This document shows, one piece after another, positions 1-8,859 of a stretch of 19,612 nucleotides of DNA (positions are counted from its first letter, which is position 1; every line of letters starts with the position of its first letter). The notes beneath the pieces were generated by a model, which worked only from the letters and a program-made list of their open reading frames with translations, made no database searches and had not been told where the DNA came from. The DNA is from JBGVMW01 sp045125095. Its GTDB lineage: Bacteria > Bacillota > Clostridia > Lachnospirales > Lachnospiraceae. The position numbers were made by a program, and so were the translations under genes. Location: contig JBGVMW010000004.1 in the NCBI GenBank assembly GCA_045125095.1, forward strand, positions 1 through 19,612, written 5' to 3'.

Positions 1-4
1 GTAG

Positions 5-42
5 CGGACACTAAGGCTGTAAAATACACAGCCTAAGTGCCG
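5..42. repeat. Imperfect inverted repeat downstream of the surface-polymer operon
   Basis: Arms 9-20 (CACTAAGGCTGT) and 28-39 (ACAGCCTAAGTG) pair with one mismatch around a 7-base loop. A further CGG/CCG pairing (5-7 with 40-42) across a one-base bulge extends the stem. It lies about 100 bases past the stop codon of the last gene of the minus-strand operon. No T-run follows on either strand, so it is not a textbook intrinsic terminator. It could be an mRNA 3'-end stabiliser, a weak terminator or part of a repeat family. The rest of 1-141 shows no gene that I can support. Confidence 0.5.
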
Positions 43-141
43 ACGTTTTCAGAGGGTCACATATAGACGATGTAGCAAACAGCTATCTGTCACAAACAAT
101 TCTGACAATTCACTACCTTGTTGGCGTTTCGCAATTATCTA

Positions 142-1386
142 TCAGAATTCCAGCTTACGGCACTGATAGCTCCCTGCTTCCACTCCTTTGGCGGCTAACC
201 CTAAGCTCCGCATACTGCTTACGAAACACTCCTCTACTCTATGGTTAGATAAACGACTCATAATGCCAATATTCATAATCCCATTGATTTCCACAACTTC
301 TGCCAATATCGGATATGCAGTATCTACTGCCCAGAAGGAGATGGAGCGAAGGCGTTCGCTTACCTGTCTTGGAATTGCCAATCTGCCATTGTAGGACAGC
401 ACAAAAACACCTCGATTCTCCATATAAGGAGCAGCAATTTTGTGATACATCCTACGCTTCACACCATATGACAGATTCATGTCTTCTATCCGTTTTACCA
501 GCATTTCTCTCTGATACATCTGCATTTCCACAAATTCACGGGTAATATTGTGCTCACATTGCTTTGTAATTTGATGTAAATTTTCCCGAAAGCTATCTTC
601 TCCCGGATAGGAAATGTCTACATTTGCCACTGCATTATTGGAAAGTAAAATACTCTTTGGCACCATCATTCTTGCATTTACAGGAACAGAAAAAGGAATG
701 GTTGTGTTCTTTTCACAGACATCTGCCTGTCTTACTGCTTCTCCCAATAGCCCGGAAAGGAAAACGTATTCCTTCACACCAAAGAATGCCGCTGTCTTTC
801 TCACCTGCTCCGCCGGTACCTCAATGCTATATTTTAAAAAGTTTCCCGGTTCTGTAAGATATTGTGTCTTTATTGCATGAACGGGATATGACTGCTCACT
901 TATATTTTCATGTGGCGGCTCTTTTATAACCTGTAACACTGGCAGCCCCTCTCTGTGAGTATAAAAACGCCGTATCATGCGTTCCAATGCGGTGTTGGTT
1001 TCCTGTGAGTCTTCAAAATATCTGGTAATGATACTCATAATAAAAAGACCACCACTATATCCATCTGCCAGATGATGACCACACATAGCACAAAATTTAT
1101 TACCCTTTACACGCAATTCCCACTGACTGCTGCCATACACATCCCATCCTTCTTCATCTGTTTTCTTCTGCCATTCATGTGGGGCAAGCTCCCGATAGGC
1201 GAATCCTTCTTCTTTTCGGATTACTTCAAAGCGCAACAAATCAATACGGTTCATAATGTAGCAAATGGCTTCCTCTATCCGATCTCTATCAATCTCCTCA
1301 TAGGTTTCCCATTCACATCTTGTCTCACTCATAAAATTGTCAGACATGCCATACAGATTCCCAATGTCACTATAAGTCAGTTTCAT
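142..1386 (-). CDS. Condensation-domain-like (HxxxDG) acyltransferase
   Basis: Predicted 414-residue soluble protein, probably an acyl or aminoacyl transferase of the condensation/BAHD/alcohol-acetyltransferase superfamily. The main signature is GHHLADGYSGG with HHLADG at residues 104-109, which gives the H-x-x-x-D-G active-site motif at the usual distance from the N-terminus. A later stretch with NARMMVP and SNNAVANVD fits the second half of such folds, where a conserved Asn/Asp bridge is typical. I see no signal peptide or membrane segments. I start at 1386 because GGAG lies 5 bases upstream; an ATG 13 codons earlier has no ribosome site. It follows the ACP gene by 57 bases, so the acyl-ACP is its likely donor. 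The acceptor is unknown; a lipid, sugar or polymer hydroxyl or amine is an inference from neighbours. At about 415 residues it has the length of a complete C domain, without the other NRPS domains. Confidence 0.72.
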   Translation of the reverse strand: MKLTYSDIGNLYGMSDNFMSETRCEWETYEEIDRDRIEEAICYIMNRIDLLRFEVIRKEEGFAYRELAPHEWQKKTDEEGWDVYGSSQWELRVKGNKFCAMCGHHLADGYSGGLFIMSIITRYFEDSQETNTALERMIRRFYTHREGLPVLQVIKEPPHENISEQSYPVHAIKTQYLTEPGNFLKYSIEVPAEQVRKTAAFFGVKEYVFLSGLLGEAVRQADVCEKNTTIPFSVPVNARMMVPKSILLSNNAVANVDISYPGEDSFRENLHQITKQCEHNITREFVEMQMYQREMLVKRIEDMNLSYGVKRRMYHKIAAPYMENRGVFVLSYNGRLAIPRQVSERLRSISFWAVDTAYPILAEVVEINGIMNIGIMSRLSNHRVEECFVSSMRSLGLAAKGVEAGSYQCRKLEF

Positions 1387-1443
1387 GCTCTCTCCTTCTC
1401 CCGCGTGTCTTATGTACTGGTACATCGTTTCGTAAATGCTATA

Positions 1444-1689
1444 CTATGACTGAAGCTCCTGAATGAGATGCACTAAGTCACCTACACTTTCCACCTCTTT
1501 CAACTTTTCATTCATAATCTCTATCCCAAAACTTTCTTCTATTTGTGAAGCAATCCCTATCATCTGAAAGGAATCCAATTTCAAATCCAGCTTAATATCA
1601 CTGTCCATCGTAATATCAGACACCTGAAATTCCGGTATGACTTCTTTCACGCACTCCTGTAATGTTTTTAAAACTTCCTGTTCTGTCAT
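1444..1689 (-). CDS. Acyl/peptidyl carrier protein
   Basis: Small acidic carrier protein of 81 residues, the usual size of a discrete ACP/PCP. The phosphopantetheine attachment site is Ser40 in LKLDSFQMIG, matching the family D-S-(L/F) motif, followed by the typical helix with IEESFGIEI and a C-terminal helix around VGDLVHLIQEL. It would be converted to the holo form by a phosphopantetheinyl transferase not present here. I choose the start at 1689 because GGAGG lies about 5 bases upstream; the in-frame ATG four codons earlier overlaps that site. It sits between the adenylation enzyme (32 bases upstream) and the HxxxDG transferase, so it most likely shuttles the acyl group between them, as DltC does between DltA and DltB. 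Confidence 0.88.
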   Translation of the reverse strand: MTEQEVLKTLQECVKEVIPEFQVSDITMDSDIKLDLKLDSFQMIGIASQIEESFGIEIMNEKLKEVESVGDLVHLIQELQS

Positions 1690-1721
1690 ATTTTCCTCCA
1701 TTCTGTCACTTTCATGACTAT

Positions 1722-3143
1722 TTATCTGCGTACTTTTTTACCTAGTGTATTACGCTCAATGTGGTCTGTCACTTCATATTCTGTTAATTTGCGGTACATT
1801 GGTTCCTCCCGGTTATAGGCTTTCACAATGCTTCTTAAGGTATCCGCCTTGCTATATTCTTCACTTTCCACTACTATCCATGCTTTCAGATTATCACTGT
1901 CCGGCAGCTTTTCAATATAACATTCTTTGACACCTTCAAACTTCTCCAGCTTAGCCTCTAATTCAGATGGAAATATTTTCTTTCCATTGCTTAAAGCTAT
2001 CATTTCCTTTAATCTTCCTACAATACGGAATACGTTATCGTCCACCCAGACTCCTATGTCTCCGGTTCGCCAGTATCCATCCAGAAATTGTTTTTCTGTT
2101 TCTTCTTCTGCCTTGTAATAACCAGGGCAGACATGTATTGATTTTACTAATATTTCTCCGCTGTCTGACAATTTGATTTCTACGCCATCATTTGGGATCA
2201 GCTCACTGCTGTCATCATCCCATCGACCATTGGCTATCGGTGAACATTCCGTCTGTCCGTATCCATTTCTGACATGGATTCCCTTTTCATTCAGAGCTTG
2301 AATAATGTCCTTTGGAAATGGCGCACTGCCACATATCATATAGTGTAATCGCCTTCCAAATACGCCTTCAAAGTTATTTTCCTGCTCTGCTTTTTTGAGC
2401 ATTATTTCTGCCATACCTGGTGAACAACTCAGTGTCTCCGGCTCAAAATATGCAATATCTTCAAGCAAATAACGCTTGCCTCGTCCCATACTGATGGAGA
2501 CACCACCTACTAATGCCGGTAAAACCACGCCTCTTATTCCAAAGGTGTGACACAGCGGCATCATTAACAGGCTGTCTTTTCTTAAATACGCAAACTCCTG
2601 TAATTTCCAGTATTCTTCGTCTCCAATATAAAAGGAACTGGTTAATCGTGTGACATCCACTTTGACAGCTTTTGCCTTGGAGTTGGTTCCTGATGTGAAA
2701 ATTAAAAGCTTTAAGGTTTCCGCAGTAGATGGGTTCTCAAATGGTATGGTATTTCCTCTCTGAATCGCTTCGTTTATGCTTTTTTCCAAGGAACGTGTTA
2801 GAATGTCCGGGTGGGAATACGATACGTCATCTCCTTTGTATATAATGTCTACATCTGCTTTTTCTAACTGTTCTTTGATATCCTCCGGGGGCAGTGTGGA
2901 ATCTACTGCCACTAGCACATAATCTTTATGTATCAGTATTCCGATTCCTAATACCATCCATTCGTAGCTGTTGTCCGCCAGGATAGCAATGTGCTTTTTG
3001 TCTTCCTCTAGTAGTGTTAGTCCACAAGAAATATCATGGGTAAATTGTTTGTAGGGAATGGATATTTTTTCTCCATCTTTTTCCATAATTATGGCAGGTT
3101 CGTCCTGCCAACGGTATATCATTTCTCCAAGGCTTAGTTTCAT
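1722..3143 (-). CDS. Stand-alone adenylation (AMP-binding) enzyme
   Basis: Acyl/aminoacyl-adenylate-forming enzyme of 473 residues that would load the adjacent carrier protein. The core motifs are all visible in order: phosphate loop FTSGTNSKAK (about 149-158), PLCHTFG (about 196-202), NGYGQTECSP (A5), YWRTGDIG (A7), GRLKEMIALSNGKKIFPSELE region (A8 hinge) and the C-terminal catalytic lysine in NTLGKK. The PLCHTFG segment resembles acyl/fatty-acid-type ligases more than amino-acid A domains, so an organic-acid substrate is a reasonable guess, but specificity cannot be read reliably. The ATG at 3143 is preceded by AAGGGG at good spacing, whereas the upstream TTG is not. Genes on both sides are about 32 bases away, so co-translation in one operon is likely. 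DltA-like amino acid activation remains an alternative. Confidence 0.87.
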   Translation of the reverse strand: MKLSLGEMIYRWQDEPAIIMEKDGEKISIPYKQFTHDISCGLTLLEEDKKHIAILADNSYEWMVLGIGILIHKDYVLVAVDSTLPPEDIKEQLEKADVDIIYKGDDVSYSHPDILTRSLEKSINEAIQRGNTIPFENPSTAETLKLLIFTSGTNSKAKAVKVDVTRLTSSFYIGDEEYWKLQEFAYLRKDSLLMMPLCHTFGIRGVVLPALVGGVSISMGRGKRYLLEDIAYFEPETLSCSPGMAEIMLKKAEQENNFEGVFGRRLHYMICGSAPFPKDIIQALNEKGIHVRNGYGQTECSPIANGRWDDDSSELIPNDGVEIKLSDSGEILVKSIHVCPGYYKAEEETEKQFLDGYWRTGDIGVWVDDNVFRIVGRLKEMIALSNGKKIFPSELEAKLEKFEGVKECYIEKLPDSDNLKAWIVVESEEYSKADTLRSIVKAYNREEPMYRKLTEYEVTDHIERNTLGKKVRR

Positions 3144-3175
3144 AATAGTCCCCTTTCTGAACAATATTTTTTAGG

Positions 3176-4735
3176 TCATCGCTTCTGCAAACGCTTACCT
3201 TTTACTTTGTTTACTATTTTCTTTAAGATTGTCTTTGCTTTGCCCATAACTGCATGGAATTCCGGGCTATGGGAATAGCAAAGCAAATATGCTATATTTA
3301 TTACTATCATTCCCAATACGGCACGCAGTAGGATTCCTGGTATTCCTTCTGCTGTGATGATGCGTTCCGCCAGATAGCAGGTACCTGCATTTACTGTCAT
3401 ACTTACTGCAAAATAAGTTAGGTAGCGGCGGTAATAGCCAGCTGGAGATTTCTCGAATATGCGCCGGTGTAAGAGCCATGCATCGAACCACCATGTGGTC
3501 AACATTCGACTGATTATAGTGGCCAGGATGATTCCGGCTAACCCGATTGCGTATCCGAAAAGTATGGATAGGAACAGATTGAGTAGTGCGCTGATTAATG
3601 GGCGGTATCTTCCTGCATAATATAGTCCACAGGCATCTTTATATACGATGACTGTATTCTGTAGTCCCGAAGTTACCAGATTAAGGACAATGAGCCATAA
3701 AATTATATCGGGCAATACATAGTCGGCTCCGAAGATTTGCTCTATTACCTGATTTCCGCAGAGTAGCAATATGCCACTTACCAGACCATACACCCAGAAA
3801 TTTCCAAAACTTAATATCCGGAACAAGGTTTCTAATTTCTCTTTCGATTCGGTTGCATAGACATTTCCAATGACAGGGGTATAGGTGTTAAAAAGCATCA
3901 TACCGGTTCCCACTGCCAACATCCACAGATAATTGTAATTGTCGTAGACTCCTACCATACCCACTCCCAGTATAATGGAAATGATGATTGTATCGGTGGA
4001 AGACAGCACCTTGGAACTGATTTTATACATGGCTAAGCCTTTTACATTATTTTTTATCTTCCTGCGTTCTTCCTCTGGAAGTGGTGCTGTTTCTTTGTCT
4101 TTCAAATAGGGATATAACTCCTCTGCCTTTCTGGACAGTAAAAAATTCTTGCCTATTTGCAATATGACGCCTGATACCATGTAACAGGTATAACTGCCTG
4201 TAAAAAATAATACTGCTCCCTGACATACCAGAATGCCGGCAGAAATCACCGTATCTAATCCGGTTGTAATATACCCCTTCTGGTCAGCACCGATAATGGC
4301 GTATTTATAGGAAAAACAAAAATATCCTATCACCGCCTGAAAGAGCTGTAGTAAATACAAAAGCTGTAAATTAACAATCCCGGATTTACTTCCTGTAATC
4401 TCCTCAATAAAAGGAAACAGTAACAATCCTGCAACAGCAACAAATACACCAATTATGCGGTAATATTTCTTATATAGTGCAATCAGGGATTTGATTTTTT
4501 CTGTATCTTTTTTGGCAAGCGGATCATAGAGAGCATACACAATGGCATCTCCAATTCCTAATTCTGCCAAATCTAACACTGCAAAAATACTGGCAAATAA
4601 GCTGCCTATTCCTAAATATTCTTTTCCCAGAATATACACTAAAAGCAGACGATTGATGAATTTAAACACCAAAGATGCCAGATTGCCAATAGCAGATGCT
4701 CCAATATTTTTTATTACTTTTCTTGTTCTGCCCAT
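3176..4735 (-). CDS. MOP-superfamily polysaccharide/lipid-linked oligosaccharide flippase
   Basis: Integral membrane protein of 519 residues with about a dozen or more hydrophobic segments spread along its length and a basic C-terminal tail (KTILKKIVNKVKGKRLQKR). The N-terminus (TRKVIKNIGASAIGNLASLVFKF) has the amphipathic start and Asn-rich first helix typical of Wzx/RfbX-like flippases. Such proteins move undecaprenyl-linked or similar glycan intermediates across the cytoplasmic membrane. Its start overlaps the end of the upstream glycosyltransferase gene by 22 bases and has GAGG upstream, indicating translational coupling. In this operon it would export the product of the GT2/glycerophosphotransferase. 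I cannot tell the exported substrate. No polymerase (Wzy-type) is seen in the window. Confidence 0.85.
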   Translation of the reverse strand: MGRTRKVIKNIGASAIGNLASLVFKFINRLLLVYILGKEYLGIGSLFASIFAVLDLAELGIGDAIVYALYDPLAKKDTEKIKSLIALYKKYYRIIGVFVAVAGLLLFPFIEEITGSKSGIVNLQLLYLLQLFQAVIGYFCFSYKYAIIGADQKGYITTGLDTVISAGILVCQGAVLFFTGSYTCYMVSGVILQIGKNFLLSRKAEELYPYLKDKETAPLPEEERRKIKNNVKGLAMYKISSKVLSSTDTIIISIILGVGMVGVYDNYNYLWMLAVGTGMMLFNTYTPVIGNVYATESKEKLETLFRILSFGNFWVYGLVSGILLLCGNQVIEQIFGADYVLPDIILWLIVLNLVTSGLQNTVIVYKDACGLYYAGRYRPLISALLNLFLSILFGYAIGLAGIILATIISRMLTTWWFDAWLLHRRIFEKSPAGYYRRYLTYFAVSMTVNAGTCYLAERIITAEGIPGILLRAVLGMIVINIAYLLCYSHSPEFHAVMGKAKTILKKIVNKVKGKRLQKR

Positions 4736-6879
4736 AATAATTCCTCAGTGGTTTCTACCACTTTCTCCCGGTATAATCCCTGTTTCGATCCCAATTCCTG
4801 TCCATATTTTCTGCATATCTGCAGCATTTCCTCAGATTTTGCAGACTCAATAAGATCCTCTAAGGATTTTCCCTGTCGGTAGACCGGAATCTGATTCTTT
4901 AATTCTGCTGCTATGGATTCCCTCCATATTTTTTTCTCATGAAATTCACTTAATATAAGCGGTTTTTCCGCCATCAATGCAACTTCATACATGGAAGAAT
5001 AATCGGATATGACAACGTCTGAAGCCATAAGGAATGGAATGTAATCCTCTCCCGGACTTCGTATGCGAAAGCCTTTGTCAGAAAGGGAATCCACCCAATG
5101 TCCCAGTGGTTCTACTGCTTCATCGTAAATGGTATATTCCTTTGGATGAATGGACAGCACAAAATAATATTTCTTATGCAACAGCGTTTCTGCCTCCTGC
5201 ACCAACGCCTTTCCTACTCTGTGAAACAAGCTCTCCGTATGCCATGTCCCAAATACACTGACAACCGTAGTTTCCTCCGGTATACCTAATTGTCTGCGAT
5301 ACTCTGCTTTTTTATCCTTTGCTTCCTGTATTTCATCCCAATCCTTCCAGCCGGTATACACGATAACGTCCTCTAGCAAAGGATTGTAACGTTTCACCAG
5401 TTCACAATACCTTTTGTTGCTCTCTAACATCTTTGTAAATCGACTGGTGCCATCAATATTTAAACTCCACCATTTTGTGTATGCGTATAGGTTCACTCCA
5501 CGATCAAAGCTATTGATGTGCAATCCATGATTCACATACAACATTGGCTGCTGGTGCTTCTGCAATCCTCTTGGCAAATCCGTTTCTGCACTGACCACTA
5601 AATGCCACGCCCCTCTGAATGCCTGTTTTTTTGTGACCTGAGTAATGTTGCGCTCACCTAATAAGGCTTTCACATATTCACTGTCCGCACCGGAATACCA
5701 CAGATAAAAGGAGACATTTTCCATATACTTCACCTGGTCATAATACTTTAGTATGTGATACTCCATAGTCGTAGAAGAACAAAGGAGAAGCACTCGTTTT
5801 TTCTTTCTTCCTTTCACAAGGGGGTACAGCACACGCCGGTAGCCATTCATCAGCAAATACAACGCTTCTGTCTTCACTCGCCCTTCTCTGCACATCTGCT
5901 TCAAATTCCGAAAGCTTAAAAATGGCATTGTGTTAGATTTCCATGAAGTGAAATACAGCCACAGACGCTTTTTTCGGCTCCATAAATGGTATTTCTTTAA
6001 CGTGCGTTGCACAGTCTGTAGTTCCTGCCTTCGAGTGGCACCTTTCTTCTTTTCCTTATAGATAATCATGTCAAATTCAAATGCACTGTGGTCTATCAGA
6101 TAACGATCCACGGACTCTTTGACACTTTCATATGTCCCATTTTTCACAAAATAATTGCGCAATGCTTCATACAGAACTTCCCGCTGCCTCATTCTGACTT
6201 CGCAGCTTTGCTTCGACCTTGTCAGGGAATTCCCTGTCTCCTGTGCATAAAAATATAATGGTTCCCGGCACATGGCAACCTGCTTCACATACGACAGGTA
6301 TTCCATATTAAATATAAAATCCTCTCCAAAGGAGATATTTTTATCAAACTGCAAATGATTCGTCTCTACCAGACTCCGTCTGTACAACTTATTCCATAGA
6401 ACGCCAAAATAAAAATGAGATGGTTGCTGCAACAACTTATTCATATATGCATCTACCGATAAACATCCCTCATCACTATTTTCATTTCGGGAAATATCAT
6501 AACAATCAATCACATCAAAATAGGAACAGACTGCCAGCTCACTCTTTTCTTTTTCCATATAAGTGACTAAGTACTCTGTAATCTCACTGTCTACATAATC
6601 ATCTGCATCTACAAATTGCAGGTATATTCCTGTAGCTGATTGCAAACCGGCATTTCTTGCCGCCGATACACCAGCATTTTTCTGACTGATGACACGGATG
6701 CGTGTATCCTGCTCTGCTAAACTTTCGCAGATGGAAAGGCTATTATCCGTAGAACCATCATTTATCACCAGAATCTCTAAATCCTGATATGTCTGGCATC
6801 TCACGCTGTCTAAACACCGCGCAATGCTCTTCTCCCCATTATAAACCGGTATAATTACCGATACTTTTCCATACTCCAT
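4714..6879 (-). CDS. GT2 glycosyltransferase fused to CDP-glycerol-type glycerophosphotransferase
   Basis: Two-domain protein of 721 residues. Residues 1 to about 220 are a GT-A glycosyltransferase family 2 domain: VSVIIPVYN at the N-terminus, NDGSTDNS (40-47), and the metal-binding DADD at 91-94. After a basic linker (about 275-360), residues about 362-710 resemble the TagB/TagF glycerophosphotransferase family: VNHG (449-452), SIHPKE (576-581) and SDYSSMYEVAL (625-635) correspond to the conserved His-containing and nucleotide-diphosphate-binding motifs. It probably adds a sugar and a phosphoalditol or phospho-headgroup to a surface polymer at the inner membrane face. AAGGGG precedes the ATG at 6879. 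The nucleotidyltransferase gene ends 13 bases upstream and may make its activated donor. The fusion itself is known in Firmicute surface-polymer clusters. Exact donor and acceptor are unknown. Confidence 0.85.
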   Translation of the reverse strand: MEYGKVSVIIPVYNGEKSIARCLDSVRCQTYQDLEILVINDGSTDNSLSICESLAEQDTRIRVISQKNAGVSAARNAGLQSATGIYLQFVDADDYVDSEITEYLVTYMEKEKSELAVCSYFDVIDCYDISRNENSDEGCLSVDAYMNKLLQQPSHFYFGVLWNKLYRRSLVETNHLQFDKNISFGEDFIFNMEYLSYVKQVAMCREPLYFYAQETGNSLTRSKQSCEVRMRQREVLYEALRNYFVKNGTYESVKESVDRYLIDHSAFEFDMIIYKEKKKGATRRQELQTVQRTLKKYHLWSRKKRLWLYFTSWKSNTMPFLSFRNLKQMCREGRVKTEALYLLMNGYRRVLYPLVKGRKKKRVLLLCSSTTMEYHILKYYDQVKYMENVSFYLWYSGADSEYVKALLGERNITQVTKKQAFRGAWHLVVSAETDLPRGLQKHQQPMLYVNHGLHINSFDRGVNLYAYTKWWSLNIDGTSRFTKMLESNKRYCELVKRYNPLLEDVIVYTGWKDWDEIQEAKDKKAEYRRQLGIPEETTVVSVFGTWHTESLFHRVGKALVQEAETLLHKKYYFVLSIHPKEYTIYDEAVEPLGHWVDSLSDKGFRIRSPGEDYIPFLMASDVVISDYSSMYEVALMAEKPLILSEFHEKKIWRESIAAELKNQIPVYRQGKSLEDLIESAKSEEMLQICRKYGQELGSKQGLYREKVVETTEELLWAEQEK

Positions 6880-6892
6880 TCAAACCCCTTCT

Positions 6893-7630
6893 TTATGAAT
6901 GCCATACTTTTTTAGCATGTTCGTACTCCTGCACAGTATCAATCTCAAGCCAGTCTTCTGACAACACCAACTCCATACAGATTGTTCCTGTTTTTTTCCT
7001 TAAAATAGTACCAAGCACTGCTTCATAATACTGATTTCTACCAAACTTTCTCATATAAGCTTCCATCTCCGGAAAATACACCTGCTTTAAAAATGTCTTT
7101 CCAAAACGATACAGATTCACTGTCTTATATGCCTGACTGTAATCTAACTGTTCTTGTTGCTCACCTTTTGTCAACAATTGCTTCACTTTGCCCTCATCTG
7201 CAAACACAATTGTTCCATCCATTTTCTCCGGCTCATACGGAGATGTCATCATAATGCAATCCTCTATCCTATTTTGAAATGCCTGCAATAAATGCTCTGG
7301 AAAGAGAATATCTCCTTCCACTAAAAGAATGTCTTTCTTTATATGATTTTTTGTTAAATACAAACTGTATATATTGTTGCTAACTGCATAATCAGGATTG
7401 CTGATATAGACAATATTCATTCCTTCATATGTATCTCCCACATGGGCTTTCAACTTATCTTCCAGATACCCTGTCACAATCAGCACTTCCGTAATGCCTA
7501 TGGCTTTCATATTGGTAAGAGTTCTATGGATAAGAGAAACTCCATTTATTTCCACCATTGGCTTCGGAATTTCTTCCGTAATTGGATTCAGTCGTATGCC
7601 TTTTCCTGCTGCCAAAATAACTCCTTGCAT
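6893..7630 (-). CDS. Sugar/headgroup nucleotidyltransferase (LicC/PntC-like)
   Basis: 245-residue NTP transferase. The N-terminal signature GVILAAGKGIRLNP...PKPMVEING binds the nucleotide, with Lys23 in PKPM. NPDYAVSNNIYSL (79-90) strongly resembles the substrate loop of CTP:phosphocholine (LicC) and 2-aminoethylphosphonate (PntC) cytidylyltransferases, and EGD at 105-107 is the likely metal site. It should therefore make a CDP-linked headgroup such as CDP-choline, CDP-ethanolamine, CDP-AEP or a relative; which one cannot be decided here. GGGGG lies 6 bases before the ATG. The gene is 42 bases downstream of the FliB-like gene and 13 bases upstream of the glycerophosphotransferase fusion. No LicA kinase or LicD transferase is present, so the C-terminal domain of the next gene is the natural user of its product (inference). 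Confidence 0.8.
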   Translation of the reverse strand: MQGVILAAGKGIRLNPITEEIPKPMVEINGVSLIHRTLTNMKAIGITEVLIVTGYLEDKLKAHVGDTYEGMNIVYISNPDYAVSNNIYSLYLTKNHIKKDILLVEGDILFPEHLLQAFQNRIEDCIMMTSPYEPEKMDGTIVFADEGKVKQLLTKGEQQEQLDYSQAYKTVNLYRFGKTFLKQVYFPEMEAYMRKFGRNQYYEAVLGTILRKKTGTICMELVLSEDWLEIDTVQEYEHAKKVWHS

Positions 7631-7672
7631 AATACGCCCCCGTTTTTAGTCTAAATTGCTGTTTTTATGTCT

Positions 7673-8800
7673 TTACAACATCAACAGTCTCTTTATGCGA
7701 TTTGCTGAAAATCCCTCATTTTCCCAGCTTTCGTCCGCTAATGCATCCATATTTTCTGTGCAGTATTCAATCTCCTTCGAATACCGTCTGGCTATCTCAT
7801 ATCGATCCTCAATGGTAAATTCACCCGTTCTCAGGTACCGTTCTCTGTCTGCTAATGCGATAATAAGTACGCTGAGTACTGTAAATGTTACCGGTGAGGT
7901 AATATCCTCCTGGTAGACTGCCTGCATAAAATAGCGATACAGAAAATATACTGCCAAATGCTCATACTCATAATGTCTATTTACATATTTATTATCAAAT
8001 TCTTCTTTACGAACAACCAGTTCCCTCAACTGTCCTCGTATAGAATGAAGTGTTTCCTTCCAGGAAGTATCTAATATCTCTAACCTCTCATATACATCCA
8101 GAATCTCGCCATAATATAATACCCCTTCTTCTATGGTGATTCTGTAATTCTCGTTCCGTTTCCTCATCTCCCTCAGAAATTCTGCATCCCTCCATCTTAC
8201 TACAATCTGTTCTATCTCCTCCGTATTCTCTCGGTCTAATGCTGACTGCAATGCACTTCCATAATCAAGGAGTAACAGCAGTCTGTCTGCTATGGGATAG
8301 TCTCTGTTCTGCACAATGGCAAATGCAGTCTCCCTTGCCTGCAACAGCAAGGTAATCAACTCATCTTCTTCGTCTTCTTCCTCGCCATTCTCTAACAACT
8401 CAAAGGTTGCTTTATCTTCGGAAGAAAAAATAAGCTGTTCTGCCGCTTCACAACAAAGCCCTATCCCCATCTCTGTATAATTGCCAAACCATTCGTAATA
8501 TCTTGGATGCTCCCTGCAGATATCACAGAGCTTGTCCTCTCCTATTTCAATAAAAATATCACACAGATTATCCTGATTCAAAAAAGAACATCGTCTCCCC
8601 TTTTGCAGCTTAAAATATGCTTCTCCCTGTTCTTCGCCAATCTGCTGTCTTAAACGCTCTCCAAAAGGTCCCTTTACCTGCTTGTAGGTTTCATAAGTGG
8701 TATCATCGATTACAATCTCCCAACCTGCGCAACAAGTGTCTGTACACGCAGCACCGATACATTGAAAATCCTTCACATAAGAAGGTCTTCTTACTTTCAT
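7673..8800 (-). CDS. fliB: FliB-family cysteine-cluster protein (flagellin lysine-N-methylase-like)
   Basis: 375-residue protein with an N-terminal cysteine cluster: C-x4-C-x3-CC near residues 14-24 (QCIGAACTDTCCAGW), then RRCSFL...LCDIF and KLCDICREHPRYYEWFG. This layout is the hallmark of proteins annotated as flagellin lysine-N-methylase FliB, in which cysteines are thought to bind a metal or iron-sulfur cluster. The C-terminal half is helical and charged, with no further motif that I recognise. I use the ATG at 8800 because GAGG is 7 bases upstream; the ATG two codons earlier is too close to that site. No flagellin or other flagellar gene is in the window. It heads the surface-polymer operon, so it may modify a different surface protein, or may only share the promoter. 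Confidence 0.8.
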   Translation of the reverse strand: MKVRRPSYVKDFQCIGAACTDTCCAGWEIVIDDTTYETYKQVKGPFGERLRQQIGEEQGEAYFKLQKGRRCSFLNQDNLCDIFIEIGEDKLCDICREHPRYYEWFGNYTEMGIGLCCEAAEQLIFSSEDKATFELLENGEEEDEEDELITLLLQARETAFAIVQNRDYPIADRLLLLLDYGSALQSALDRENTEEIEQIVVRWRDAEFLREMRKRNENYRITIEEGVLYYGEILDVYERLEILDTSWKETLHSIRGQLRELVVRKEEFDNKYVNRHYEYEHLAVYFLYRYFMQAVYQEDITSPVTFTVLSVLIIALADRERYLRTGEFTIEDRYEIARRYSKEIEYCTENMDALADESWENEGFSANRIKRLLML

Positions 8801-8859
8801 ATACATGCCTCGCTTTTATTACTTACTTGGATGTTTGCCATCCATGAATTGTTTGTGGT

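Noticed and set aside
3267..3494. 75-codon minus-strand frame inside the flippase gene
   Set aside because: It lies wholly within the flippase reading frame region in another phase and has no supporting features.
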